A DNA stretch of 64,000 bases. Origin: Ancylobacter polymorphus. GTDB taxonomy: Bacteria > Pseudomonadota > Alphaproteobacteria > Rhizobiales > Xanthobacteraceae. How positions within the stretch are numbered: position 1 is the first letter of the stretch; each line of letters opens with the position of its first letter. The stretch covers positions 930,001-994,000 of the forward strand of contig NZ_CP083239.1 in assembly GCF_022836935.1 (NCBI RefSeq), written 5' to 3'. Below are positions 55,809 through 64,000 of this stretch, one piece after another. The notes under the pieces were generated by a model. That model worked only from the letters and a program-made list of their open reading frames with translations. It was not told the DNA's origin and did not search any database. The position numbers and the translations under genes are program-made.

Positions 55809-58520
55809 CTACATCTCGCCCGCCGCGAACAGGCCGAGGCGCCGCAGCAGCAACTTCTCGCCCTCCAGCACGACCATCAACGCGACGCCGATGGCGATGA
55901 TCATCACCCCGTCCAGCAATGCCACCGGCCGCGTGTCGAAGATCGCCTGCATGACCGGCAGATAGGTGAAGGCGAACTGGCCGGCCACGACCGCCGCGAG
56001 CGCCAGCAGCACCGCCGGCGTGCCCAGCGCGCCGCGCCAGCTGAGCGAGCGCATATGCAGGAAGCGGACATTGAACAGATAGAAAATCTCCATCACGACC
56101 AGCGTGTTGACCACCAGCGTGCGGGCCATTTCCACCTCCTGCCCGCGCCACAGGGAGTGGAAGAACACGGCGAAGGCGATGAGGGTGAACAGCACAGAAA
56201 CCAGCACCACCCGCCACAGCATGAAGCGGCTCATCAGCCCCGCCTTGGCCGGGCGCGGCGGGCGCGCCATGATGCCGGGCTCGGTCGGCTCGAAGGCGAG
56301 GGCGAGGCCGAGCGTGGCGGAGAGGATGAGGTTGATCCACAGGATCTGCGCCGGCGACATCGGCATGGTGAGGCCGAGCAGGATGGCGGCGATCACCGCC
56401 AGCACCTCGCCGCCATTGGTCGGCAGCGTCCAGGCGATCATCTTGCGGATATTGTCGTAGACGGTGCGCCCCTCCTTCACCGCCGCGACGATGGTGGCGA
56501 AATTGTCGTCGAGCAGCACCACATCCGCCGCCTGCTTCGCCGCCTCCGTGCCCTTGTGGCCCATGGCGATGCCGACATCGGCCTGCTTGAGCGAAGGCGC
56601 GTCATTCACCCCGTCGCCGGTCATCGCCACCACCGCGCCGGTGGATTGCAGCGCCCGCACGATGCGCAGCTTGTTCTCCGGGCTGGTGCGGGCGAACACA
56701 TCGGTGCGGGCGGCAAGGGCGACGAGGTCGTCGTCGCTCACCGCGTCCACCTCCGCCCCGGTGGCGACCACCGGCGTCGCGGCGAGGCCGAGCTGGCGGG
56801 CGATGGCCCCGGCGGTCGCGGCATGGTCGCCGGTGATCATCTTCACCCCGATGCCGGCGCTGCGGCATTCGGCGATGGCCGTCACCGCCTCCGGACGCGG
56901 CGGGTCGATGAAACCGACGAGGCCGAGAAAGCTGAACCCCTCGCGCACATCCTCGAAGGAGAGGCGCGCCGGCGCCACCGTTAGTCGCTTCATGGCGAAG
57001 CCCAGCACCCGCTCACCCGCCGCCGCCGCACGGGCGATCGCCGCTTCCCAGGCGCCGCCGCCCGAAGCGCCGGCAAGGCGCAGCACCTCCTCCGGCGCGC
57101 CCTTGACGAAGAGCACGGCCTCGCCCTCCGGGCTGCGGTGGAGGCTCGCCATGAAGCGATAGGCGGCGTCGAACGGGATCTCGTCGAGCCGCGCCCAGGC
57201 GGCCCGTTCGGCGGCGGCGTCGCGCCCCGCCTTGACGGCAAGCGTGACGAGCGCTCCCTCCATCGGGTCGCCCTCCGCCCGCCAGGCGCCGTTCTCAGCG
57301 TGCAAATGCGCGTCGTTGCACAACAGCCCCGCACGCAACAGCCCCGCCGCCGCCCCGGCCGGGTCGCCCTGCCCGCCGGGCGGCATCCAGCCGAGCGCGC
57401 CGGCGGGGTCATAGCCGATGCCGGAGACGGCGATTTCGGCGAGGTCGTCATCGGCGATCACCAGCCGGCAGGCGGTCATCTCGTTGCGGGTGAGCGTGCC
57501 GGTCTTGTCGGAGCAGATCACCGAGGTCGCCCCCAGCGTTTCCACCGCCGGCAATTGGCGGATCACCGCGTGCTGGCGCGCCATGCGCCGCACCCCGATG
57601 GCCAGCGTTATGGTGATGACCGCCGGCAGACCTTCCGGCACCACACCCACCGCCAGCGCCACCACGGCGATCAGCGCCTCGCTCCAGCCATAGTCCCGCA
57701 CCGCCACGGCGAACAGGAACAGCGCCGCCGCGCTGACCACCGCCACCGTGGTGAAGCGGCGGGCGAAGGCGTCCACCTGCCGCAGCAGCGGGGTCGCCAG
57801 TGGCTCCACCTCGGCGATGAGGCGGCCGATGCGGCCGATTTCCGTGTGCGGGCCGGTGGAGACGACGATGCCGGCCCCCTGCCCGGCAGCCACGGTGGTG
57901 CCGGAAAACGCCATGGAGTGCCGGTCTCCCAGCGCCGCTTCCACCGGCGCGGCCGCCTCGTTCTTCAGCGCGGCGACGGATTCGCCGGTGAGGATCGCTT
58001 CATCCACCCGCATGCCGCGGGCGCGGATGAGCCGTGTGTCCGCCGGCACCCGGTCGCCGGCTTCCAGCAGCACGAGATCGCCGGGAACGAGGTCGCGCGC
58101 CTGCACGCTCTGGCGGCGGCTGGCGCGCACCACATGGGCGTGGGGCGAGATCATGTTGCGGATGGCCCGCAGCGCCTGTTCCGCCTTGCCTTCCTGGATG
58201 AAGCCGACCAGCGCATTGACCAGCACCACCGCGACGATGACGCCGGCATCGACATAATGGCCGAGCGCCAGCGCCGCCGCCGCACCGGCGAGCAGGAAAT
58301 AGATCAGCGCATTGTTGAACTGGGCGAGAAAGCGCAGCAGAGGCGGGCGGCCGGGCGGTTCGGGCAGCGCGTTCGGCCCATGCGCCTTGAGCCGGGCCTG
58401 CGCCTCTTCCGGCGTCAGCCCGGCGCGGGTGACGCCGAGCCGGCCGGCCACCTCCTCATGGGAAAGCGCATGCCACTCGGCGGCGGGCGGGGCGGACGGG
58501 CGGGACGTGGCATCGTTCAT
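55809..58520 (-). CDS. P-type cation-transporting ATPase (P2-type, Ca2+/Na+-like)
   Basis: A 903-residue integral membrane ion pump. The N-terminal cation-ATPase domain (HALSHEEVAGRLGV) leads to the actuator loop (AILTGESVA), the phosphorylation site DKTGTLTRNEM, and the hinge MTGDGVNDAPSLKQADVGIAMG. The fourth-helix ion-binding motif VVPEGLPA is that of P2-type (Ca2+, Na+ or Mn2+) pumps, not heavy-metal pumps with CPC. C-terminal helices match the cation-ATPase C domain. The ion cannot be fixed from sequence. Stands alone, convergent with the racemase gene. Confidence 0.92.
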   Translation of the reverse strand: MNDATSRPSAPPAAEWHALSHEEVAGRLGVTRAGLTPEEAQARLKAHGPNALPEPPGRPPLLRFLAQFNNALIYFLLAGAAAALALGHYVDAGVIVAVVLVNALVGFIQEGKAEQALRAIRNMISPHAHVVRASRRQSVQARDLVPGDLVLLEAGDRVPADTRLIRARGMRVDEAILTGESVAALKNEAAAPVEAALGDRHSMAFSGTTVAAGQGAGIVVSTGPHTEIGRIGRLIAEVEPLATPLLRQVDAFARRFTTVAVVSAAALFLFAVAVRDYGWSEALIAVVALAVGVVPEGLPAVITITLAIGVRRMARQHAVIRQLPAVETLGATSVICSDKTGTLTRNEMTACRLVIADDDLAEIAVSGIGYDPAGALGWMPPGGQGDPAGAAAGLLRAGLLCNDAHLHAENGAWRAEGDPMEGALVTLAVKAGRDAAAERAAWARLDEIPFDAAYRFMASLHRSPEGEAVLFVKGAPEEVLRLAGASGGGAWEAAIARAAAAGERVLGFAMKRLTVAPARLSFEDVREGFSFLGLVGFIDPPRPEAVTAIAECRSAGIGVKMITGDHAATAGAIARQLGLAATPVVATGAEVDAVSDDDLVALAARTDVFARTSPENKLRIVRALQSTGAVVAMTGDGVNDAPSLKQADVGIAMGHKGTEAAKQAADVVLLDDNFATIVAAVKEGRTVYDNIRKMIAWTLPTNGGEVLAVIAAILLGLTMPMSPAQILWINLILSATLGLALAFEPTEPGIMARPPRPAKAGLMSRFMLWRVVLVSVLFTLIAFAVFFHSLWRGQEVEMARTLVVNTLVVMEIFYLFNVRFLHMRSLSWRGALGTPAVLLALAAVVAGQFAFTYLPVMQAIFDTRPVALLDGVMIIAIGVALMVVLEGEKLLLRRLGLFAAGEM

Positions 58521-58606
58521 CGGTCGGGGGCGCTCGCTGACGTTGCGTTAGCCCGAACCTAGAAGCCCCCCCTCCCCCGGCCTAGCGTGGTTTTGCTTAC
58601 AAGAGG

Positions 58607-59380
58607 TCAGCAGCGCCAATAGCGGATGGGGTTCTGGCTGTGCCGCAGGTCCTTCTGCACGATACGCTTCCCCCGCTGACCGACATAAAAGTCCCAGATC
58701 TCAGCCGGTGCTTCCTCGCCGATGAAGCCGAAACGATGGGCTTCGCTGCCGTCGGCATAAGCGATATCGGGGAAGTTCTCCCGCGTCGCCGCCCGCCACT
58801 CCAACGGACGGAACACGCCAACCACGACGCCCCGCACGACAGCCAGCACATACTCGGCGCTCTCGGCGCGGCTCTTCGACAGGCGCCAGCAGTAACGAAC
58901 CAGATCATAGATGGCGCGCCGGTCGCTCCTGTCTTCGAGCTTGTTGATGTTGATAACAACGAGACGGTGCGGAGGGTCTTCCGCCAATACCGGTAGATTA
59001 TATTTGTCGATAAGCTCGATATGGCTCATCGGCCCCCGGTCGCTGCTGGCATGCCCGCCCTGGACGTTGGTCAATCCGGGAAAGGCGTCGATCAGCGCCG
59101 CTTCAACCTCGAACACCGCCTCTTTCGGTATTTCATGCCGATGGATGACATGGATCACGCTCAGGCCCGCATTGCGGATCGCCCGAATTCTTTCGAGCTT
59201 GTTCCCGAGGAGTTGGGATTCATCTTCCGCAACACCATCGAGGTCCCGCGCATGCTGAAAGACGCGATTGCCACGCCCCTTGCCGACATAAAAGGTCTCG
59301 CCGTTGCGCGGATCGATCAGCCGGTAGACATAGTTACCCAGCTTCTCGCAGACTTCCTCCGAGAACCACTCGTCCGCCAT
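58607..59380 (-). CDS. GIY-YIG nuclease-domain protein with uncharacterised C-terminal domain
   Basis: A 257-residue protein. Residues 16-110 form a GIY-YIG domain of the LEM-3-like type: NYVYRLIDPRNG, FYVGKGRGNRVFQHA (arginine after the YVG strand), catalytic glutamate in EVEAALIDAFP and LTNVQGGH. The rest (about 111-257) holds LVVININKLEDR, AEYVLAVVRGVVVGVF, RFGFIGEEAPAEIWDF and a terminal QNPIRYWRC. I cannot name this part. Base composition is visibly lower in GC than the flanking genes, suggesting acquisition. It sits between regA and a P-type ATPase gene without obvious partners. Confidence 0.8.
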   Translation of the reverse strand: MADEWFSEEVCEKLGNYVYRLIDPRNGETFYVGKGRGNRVFQHARDLDGVAEDESQLLGNKLERIRAIRNAGLSVIHVIHRHEIPKEAVFEVEAALIDAFPGLTNVQGGHASSDRGPMSHIELIDKYNLPVLAEDPPHRLVVININKLEDRSDRRAIYDLVRYCWRLSKSRAESAEYVLAVVRGVVVGVFRPLEWRAATRENFPDIAYADGSEAHRFGFIGEEAPAEIWDFYVGQRGKRIVQKDLRHSQNPIRYWRC

Positions 59381-59414
59381 TGCCGCCCCTCAACGTGCCG
59401 TTGAGAGATACCTA

Positions 59415-59978
59415 TCAGCGCGGCGCGCGTTTGGCGAGGATGCGCTGGAGGGTGCGGCGGTGCATGGACAGGCGCCGGGCGGTTTCCGAGACATTGCGGC
59501 CGCACAGCTCATAGACGCGCTGAATGTGTTCCCAGCGCACCCGATCCGCCGACATGGGGTTTTCCGGCAGCTGGGGCTTGTAGTCGCCCTGGGCGTTGAG
59601 GGCGGCGCAGATATCGTCGGCGTCGGCCGGCTTGGCGAGATAGTCAACGGCGCCGATCTTCACCGCGTTCACGGCGGTGGCGATGTTGCCATAGCCGGTG
59701 AGAATGATGCCGCGCGCTTCCGGCCGCCGGCGCTTCAAAGCGGAAATCACATCCAGCCCGTTGCCGTCGCCGAGGCGCATGTCGACCACCGCATAGGCGG
59801 GCGCGCTGCCTTCGACGCTGGCGAGGCCGTCGGCCACGGTCTCCGCCGTGGTCACCATGAAGCCGCGGGTTTCCATCGCCCGCGCGAGGCGCTGCAGAAA
59901 CGGCCGGTCGTCATCGACGATGAGCAGCGTGCGGTCCTGCGGTTCCATGGCGGTATCGAGCATCTCAACGCTTTCCAT
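59415..59978 (-). CDS. regA: Redox response regulator RegA/ActR/PrrA
   Basis: DNA-binding response regulator of the global redox system, about 187 residues. The receiver domain has the acidic pocket LLIVDDDRP, the phospho-accepting aspartate in VVDMRLGDGNG (D66), threonine in ILTGYGN and lysine in LAKPAD. A Pro-containing linker leads to a Fis-type helix-turn-helix (NVSETARRLSMHRRTLQRIL). The start at 59978 gives the usual RegA length; in-frame ATGs at 59963 and 59948 are alternatives. Its gene follows regB after 117 bases. Targets in relatives include respiration, nitrogen and CO2 fixation genes. Confidence 0.93.
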   Translation of the reverse strand: MESVEMLDTAMEPQDRTLLIVDDDRPFLQRLARAMETRGFMVTTAETVADGLASVEGSAPAYAVVDMRLGDGNGLDVISALKRRRPEARGIILTGYGNIATAVNAVKIGAVDYLAKPADADDICAALNAQGDYKPQLPENPMSADRVRWEHIQRVYELCGRNVSETARRLSMHRRTLQRILAKRAPR

Positions 59979-60095
59979 TGTGCCGGCTGCGGCCCCGTCA
60001 CGCACGGGCGAACCCACGCGGCGCTGCGTCGCCAATTCGACTTTTGATCGAGCTTATACCCCATGGGCAGCGAGATCAAAATGTCGCAACCCCTT

Positions 60096-61472
60096 CTACG
60101 GGCGGGCGGGTACCCCGGTCTCGCCCTCGACTTCACGATCGCCTGATATGTCGATCAACCCGCGCGGCCAGCGCACGCCGACGGAGGCGCCATGCGCCGG
60201 CGGCGGCCGGTTGACGAAGGTGAGCGCGGCGCCGGTGCGCTCCAGCAGCGTCTTGGCGATGAACACGCCGAGGCCGAGGCCGTTCTGGTCCTCGCCCTCG
60301 CTTTCCGTGCCGCGCCTCCAGCGGTTGCGGCCGCGGCTGGTGACATAGGGCGCGCCGATGCTGTCCAGCAATTCGATGGGAAAGCCCGGCCCGTCATCGG
60401 TGACGGAGATCGTCACCTCGTCCTCGCTCCAGCTGGCGACGATGTTGACGCGGCTTTCGGCGAAATCGACGGCGTTCTCGACAATGTTGCCGAGGCCGTA
60501 GAGCAGGCCGGGATTGCGGGCGATGATCGGCTCGCCCGGCGCGCCATTGGGCAGGGTGACGGCGATGGTGATGCCGAAATTGCGGTGCGGCGCCACCACG
60601 TCTTCCAGCAGGTGCGAGATCGGCATGCGGTCGAACGGCGCCTCGCCGGAATCGAGCGTGGTCAGCCGGCGCAGAATGGCGCGGCAGCGTTCGGCCTGCT
60701 CGCTCACCAGCTTGATGTCCTCGCTCAGCGGACTGTCGGGCGGCAGCGAACGTGCCAGTTCCTTCGCCACCACGGTGATGGTGGCGAGCGGCGTGCCGAG
60801 CTCATGCGCCGCCGCCGCCGCCAGCCCGTCGAGCGCGGAGAGATGCTGCTCGCGGGCCAGCACCAGCTCGGTCGCCGCCAGCGCCTCGGAGAGTTCGCGC
60901 GTTTCCTCCGCCACCCGCCAGGCATGCACGCCCATGAAGGCGATGGCGATGGCGAGCCCCAGCCAGATGCCGACGAGATAGAGCGTCGGCAATTCCGGCA
61001 CCTCGCCGAGCGCGCCGTTCGGCGCCCAGGGCAGCGGCATGTGCCAGAAACCGACCAGCCCGGCGCAGACCGCCGCCAGCACGCCGAGCAGGATGGTGGT
61101 GCGCGGCGAAAGCGCCGTCGCCGAAATCAGCACCGGGGCGAGAAACAGCAGCGCGAAGGGATTGGACAGCCCGCCCGTGAGGAACAGCAGGGCGGCGAGT
61201 TGCAGAATGTCATAGGCGAGCAGCCAGGCCGCCTCCACATCCGACAGGCGCCGGGCGCCGGGATTGCGCAGCCTCAGCGCCAGGTTGAGCCAGGCGGACA
61301 GCGCCACCACGGCGAGGCTGGCGCCGATCGGCAGCGAGAAGCCGAGCAGCCACTGCACCACGACGATGGCGACCGTCTGGCCGGAAATCGCCAGCCAGCG
61401 CAGGCGGATCAGCGTATCCAGCCGCAGGCCGAAAAACCGTTCGCCGATGGGATGGTCGAGGGAAAGCGACAT
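60096..61472 (-). CDS. regB: Redox sensor histidine kinase RegB/ActS/PrrB
   Basis: Membrane sensor kinase of 458 residues. Six hydrophobic segments occupy residues about 25-185. The quinone-interaction motif GGLSNPF is at 100-106, the H-box HELGTPLA has H223, and the redox cysteine is C263 in ERCRAILRRL, 40 residues after the histidine as in Rhodobacter RegB. The ATPase domain has NIVENAVDFA, DDGPGFP and GLGLGVFIA. The ATG at 61472 was chosen; upstream in-frame sequence is Arg/Pro-rich and not credible. Forms the RegB/RegA pair with the next gene. Confidence 0.95.
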   Translation of the reverse strand: MSLSLDHPIGERFFGLRLDTLIRLRWLAISGQTVAIVVVQWLLGFSLPIGASLAVVALSAWLNLALRLRNPGARRLSDVEAAWLLAYDILQLAALLFLTGGLSNPFALLFLAPVLISATALSPRTTILLGVLAAVCAGLVGFWHMPLPWAPNGALGEVPELPTLYLVGIWLGLAIAIAFMGVHAWRVAEETRELSEALAATELVLAREQHLSALDGLAAAAAHELGTPLATITVVAKELARSLPPDSPLSEDIKLVSEQAERCRAILRRLTTLDSGEAPFDRMPISHLLEDVVAPHRNFGITIAVTLPNGAPGEPIIARNPGLLYGLGNIVENAVDFAESRVNIVASWSEDEVTISVTDDGPGFPIELLDSIGAPYVTSRGRNRWRRGTESEGEDQNGLGLGVFIAKTLLERTGAALTFVNRPPPAHGASVGVRWPRGLIDISGDREVEGETGVPARP

Positions 61473-61557
61473 GAAAAGGCCCCTTCGCGCCCCCTTCGCG
61501 GAGGGACGCGGCTTTCTATAACCTTTCGTGAAGCTGTCATGCGAGAGTGGAGCCGCG

Positions 61558-61597
61558 TTGACGCGGGCGTGAAAGAGCCTATTTATGCTGCAATGCA
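61558..61597 (+). promoter_or_regulatory. Candidate phaZ promoter with TGC-rich motif at the start site
   Basis: TTGACG at 61558-61563 and TATTTA at 61580-61585 with 16-base spacing make a fair sigma-70 promoter. Directly downstream, TGCTGCAATGCA (61586-61597) resembles the TGC/GCA-rich sites bound by PhaR, the PHA-responsive repressor of alphaproteobacteria. A repressor there would cover the transcription start. Motif assignment is from memory and tentative. Confidence 0.4.
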
Positions 61598-61663
61598 CAA
61601 GAAAGGCCGGCCGGGACCGATCACGGGGACGGTACCAAACAGGCGCGGACGACGGAGGACAGC

Positions 61664-63040
61664 ATGGCAATCGGCGTTTTCGGCGATGTGCCTGATGCGA
61701 CGGAAGCGGTGGCCTCGCCCGAGGTGACGCTGGAAGCCGCTTCGGCGCTGACGCGGCCTATGTACTGGATGTTCGAACTCGGCCACGCCGCGCTCGACCC
61801 GCTGCGCATCATGGCGGACGCGGGGCGGCTGTTCTACCGCAACCCGGCCAACCCGCTCAGCCATACCGGCTTCGGCAAGACCATGTCGGCCTCGCTGGAA
61901 ATGTTCGAGCGCACGACGCGGCGCTATGGCAAACCGGAATGGGGCATTGACGAGGTCAATGTTGGCGGCGTCAGCGTTCCCGTCACCATCGAGACGGTGT
62001 GGGAGCGGCCCTTCTGCAAGCTGCTGCATTTCCGCCGCGACTTCGCGCACAAGCCGCGCCGGCCGCAGCCGCGCATGGTGATCGTCGCGCCGCTGTCCGG
62101 CCATTACGCGACGCTGCTGCGCGGCACGGTGCAGACGCTGCTGACCAATCACGATGTCTACATCACCGACTGGGTCGATGCGCGCAACGTGCCGGTGTCG
62201 GAGGGGCCGTTCAGCCTCGACGACTATATCGACTATGTCATCGACATCTTCCACCATCTCGGCGGCGGGGTGCATGCGCTCGCCGTCTGCCAGCCGGCGG
62301 TGCCGGTGCTCGCCGCCGTCGCGCGGATGGAAGAGCTGGGCGACCCTGATGTGCCCGCCTCCATGGTGCTGATGGGCGGGCCGATCGACACGCGCGAGAG
62401 CCCGACGGCGGTGAACCATTTCGCCGAGGAGCGCGGCATTGACTGGTTCCAGCGCAATGTCATCACCACCGTGCCCTGGCCCAATGCCGGGGTGATGCGG
62501 CAGGTCTATCCCGGCTTCCTGCAATTGCACGGCTTCATGGCGATGAATCTGGAGCGCCATCTGAAGGCGCATGCCGACATGTTCGGCCATCTCGTCAAGG
62601 GCGACGGCGATTCCGCCGCCAAGCACCGCGAATTCTATGACGAGTATCTCTCGGTCATGGACCTGCCGGCGGAATATTACCTGCAGACGCTGCAGACCGT
62701 GTTCATCGACCACGCGCTGCCGCGCGGGCGGATGACCCATCGCGGCGCCCGGGTCGACCCGTCGAAGATCCGCAATGTCGCCCTGCTCACCGTCGAGGGA
62801 GAGAATGACGACATTTCCGGCATCGGCCAGACCCGCGCGGCGCAGACGCTATGTTCCGGCCTGCCGGACGATATGAAGGCGCATTACCTCCAGCCGACCG
62901 TCGGCCATTACGGCGTGTTCAACGGCTCGCGCTTCCGCGCCGAAATCGCCCCGCGCATTTCCGACTTCGTGCTCTCGCACAACTGGCCGAAAAAGGGCCA
63001 TAACCGGCCGGAGGGCGGCAGCGGGACGGGCGACGAATAA
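61664..63040 (+). CDS. phaZ: Intracellular polyhydroxyalkanoate depolymerase
   Basis: Degrades stored polyhydroxybutyrate granules in the cytoplasm. The 458-residue protein has the PhaZ N-terminal region (LTRPMYWMFELGHAAL), the strand VIVAPLSGHYATLLRGTV, and DVYITDWVDARNVP. The cysteine nucleophile is C209 in AVCQPAVPVLA, characteristic of intracellular PhaZ. The C-terminal PTVGHYGVFNGSRFR holds the histidine. The ATG at 61664 follows GGAGGACAGC. Divergent from regB; no PHA synthase or phasin gene is in the window. Confidence 0.96.
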   Translation: MAIGVFGDVPDATEAVASPEVTLEAASALTRPMYWMFELGHAALDPLRIMADAGRLFYRNPANPLSHTGFGKTMSASLEMFERTTRRYGKPEWGIDEVNVGGVSVPVTIETVWERPFCKLLHFRRDFAHKPRRPQPRMVIVAPLSGHYATLLRGTVQTLLTNHDVYITDWVDARNVPVSEGPFSLDDYIDYVIDIFHHLGGGVHALAVCQPAVPVLAAVARMEELGDPDVPASMVLMGGPIDTRESPTAVNHFAEERGIDWFQRNVITTVPWPNAGVMRQVYPGFLQLHGFMAMNLERHLKAHADMFGHLVKGDGDSAAKHREFYDEYLSVMDLPAEYYLQTLQTVFIDHALPRGRMTHRGARVDPSKIRNVALLTVEGENDDISGIGQTRAAQTLCSGLPDDMKAHYLQPTVGHYGVFNGSRFRAEIAPRISDFVLSHNWPKKGHNRPEGGSGTGDE

Positions 63041-63090
63041 ACGCCCGATTTCCGGCGGCGCGGGAGGCGGCGCGATGCTAGCGTCGGCCC

Positions 63091-64000
63091 ATGCTGACCG
63101 ATGCGACCCACGATCTGTTCGACCTCACCTTGCCGGATGCGGCGACGCTGTATGAGGCGCTGCTCGCGCGTGACGCGCGCTATGAAGGGCGCGCCTATGT
63201 CTGCGTCGCCACTACGGGCATATTTTGCCGGCTCACCTGTCCGGCGCGCAAGCCGCTGATCGAAAATTGCAGCTTTCGCCCGACCATCGGCGCCTGCATC
63301 GAAGCCGGCTTCCGTCCCTGCAAGCGCTGCCATCCGCTGCAGCCGGCCGCGCAAGCCGATCCGATGATCGCCGCTCTGCTCGCCGCGCTGGACGCGCGCC
63401 CGGCCTATCGCTTCGGCGAGGAGGACATTACGCGCCTCGGCTATGACCTCTCCACCGTCCGCCGCGCCTTCAAGCGGCATTTCGGCATGACGTTCCTCGA
63501 CATGGCGCGCCACCGGCGGCTGCGCGAGGGCTTCGAGACGCTGGCGCTTGGCGGGTCGGTGATCGCCGCGCAGCAGGAGGCCGGCTTCCAGTCAGCCAGC
63601 GCCTTCCGTGCTGCCTTCGCCCGGCTAATCGGCTGCGCGCCGGGCGAGATCGCTGGCGAGGGGCGGCTGCTCGCCGACTGGATCGGCACGCCCCTCGGCG
63701 ACATGATCGCGATTTCCAGCACCACCCATCTGCATCTGCTCGAATTCGTCGAGCGGCGCGGCCTGCCGGCGGAGATCGCCCGGCTGCGCAAGGGGGTGAA
63801 GGGGGAGCTGGGGATCGGCAGCTATGCGCCGACGGAGAGCATCCGCCGCGAACTCACCGCCTATTTCGCCGGCCGCTCGGCGGAATTCACCACGCCTGTC
63901 GCGCTCGACGGCAGCGCCTTCACCCGCGCCGTCTGGGCGGAGCTGCGGCGCATACCGGCCGGGGCGACGGCGAGCTATGCCGACATCGCCCGCCGCATCG
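63091..64000 (+). CDS. ada: Ada: methylphosphotriester repair and transcriptional activator, 3' end outside window
   Basis: Adaptive-response protein that removes methyl groups from DNA and then activates alkylation-repair genes. The N-terminal zinc site is C46, C50, C77 and C80 (FCRLTCPARKP and RPCKRCHP), the same spacing as E. coli Ada, so the methyl-accepting cysteine should be C46. An AraC-type helix-turn-helix region follows (YDLSTVRRAFKRHFGMTF). The O6-methylguanine transferase domain starts around residue 205 and includes GSYAPTESI and IPAGATASYADIARRI. The window ends before the PCHR active site. The ATG at 63091 gives the expected N-terminus. Confidence 0.95.
   Translation, partial: MLTDATHDLFDLTLPDAATLYEALLARDARYEGRAYVCVATTGIFCRLTCPARKPLIENCSFRPTIGACIEAGFRPCKRCHPLQPAAQADPMIAALLAALDARPAYRFGEEDITRLGYDLSTVRRAFKRHFGMTFLDMARHRRLREGFETLALGGSVIAAQQEAGFQSASAFRAAFARLIGCAPGEIAGEGRLLADWIGTPLGDMIAISSTTHLHLLEFVERRGLPAEIARLRKGVKGELGIGSYAPTESIRRELTAYFAGRSAEFTTPVALDGSAFTRAVWAELRRIPAGATASYADIARRI

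Overview
The window is GC-rich, densely coded bacterial chromosome. It has many ATGA-type gene overlaps, five ABC import systems, a RegB/RegA (ActS/ActR) redox pair, an intracellular polyhydroxyalkanoate depolymerase and a rhizobial-type glp ABC operon. Together these point to an alphaproteobacterium of the Hyphomicrobiales (Rhizobiales), plausibly Xanthobacteraceae such as Ancylobacter, Starkeya or Xanthobacter. That placement is inferred from gene content, not from any search. I see no rRNA, tRNA, CRISPR array, insertion sequence or prophage.

Left end, 1-10070 (minus strand): one long operon. It encodes a binding protein, two permeases, a 73-residue membrane protein and two ATPases, followed by triose/tetrulose kinase genes: an ATP-type DhaK-DhaL fusion, a separate DhaL, a DhaM EIIA, an HPr and a complete-type Enzyme I that runs off the window. 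Divergent from it, 10532-19870 (plus strand), is the glycerol operon glpD-S-T-P-Q-U-V-K. The two ATPases of this importer carry complementary defects and look like an asymmetric ABC pair. The 461-bp region between the two operons holds phased CTTTCG motifs and a 13-bp direct repeat.

19898-24030 (minus): a cobalamin-type diol/glycerol dehydratase with fused large and medium subunits and a separate small subunit. It is preceded by a BON-domain protein and a possible one-helix protein, and then comes a fumarylacetoacetate-hydrolase-family gene. No reactivase or microcompartment gene is present. 24210-31255: mixed household genes (PfkB kinase, PhaC-like serine hydrolase, LOG protein, NAD synthetase, porin, SDR).

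31520-38884 (plus): a PotDABC-type importer with an in-operon DeoR regulator, an APH-fold small-molecule kinase and a class III aminotransferase-fold protein. The last two resemble a kinase/phospholyase pair for an amino alcohol. 38895-48297: HAD phosphatase, FGGY kinase, BtpA-family protein and DeoR regulator (minus), divergent from an SDR and a sugar-type ABC importer (plus). This looks like a polyol or sugar catabolic cluster of unknown substrate. 48416-55800: amidohydrolase, nitrilase-family hydrolase and SsuABC/TauABC-like importer (minus), divergent from an AT-hook GntR regulator and a hydantoin-racemase-family protein (plus). This suggests catabolism of a cyclic or amide nitrogen compound.

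55809-64000: P-type cation ATPase, a compositionally distinct GIY-YIG nuclease, the RegA/RegB redox regulators, PHA depolymerase phaZ and a right-truncated ada. A theme across the window is that all five binding-protein genes have an inverted-repeat hairpin between their stop codon and the next gene.
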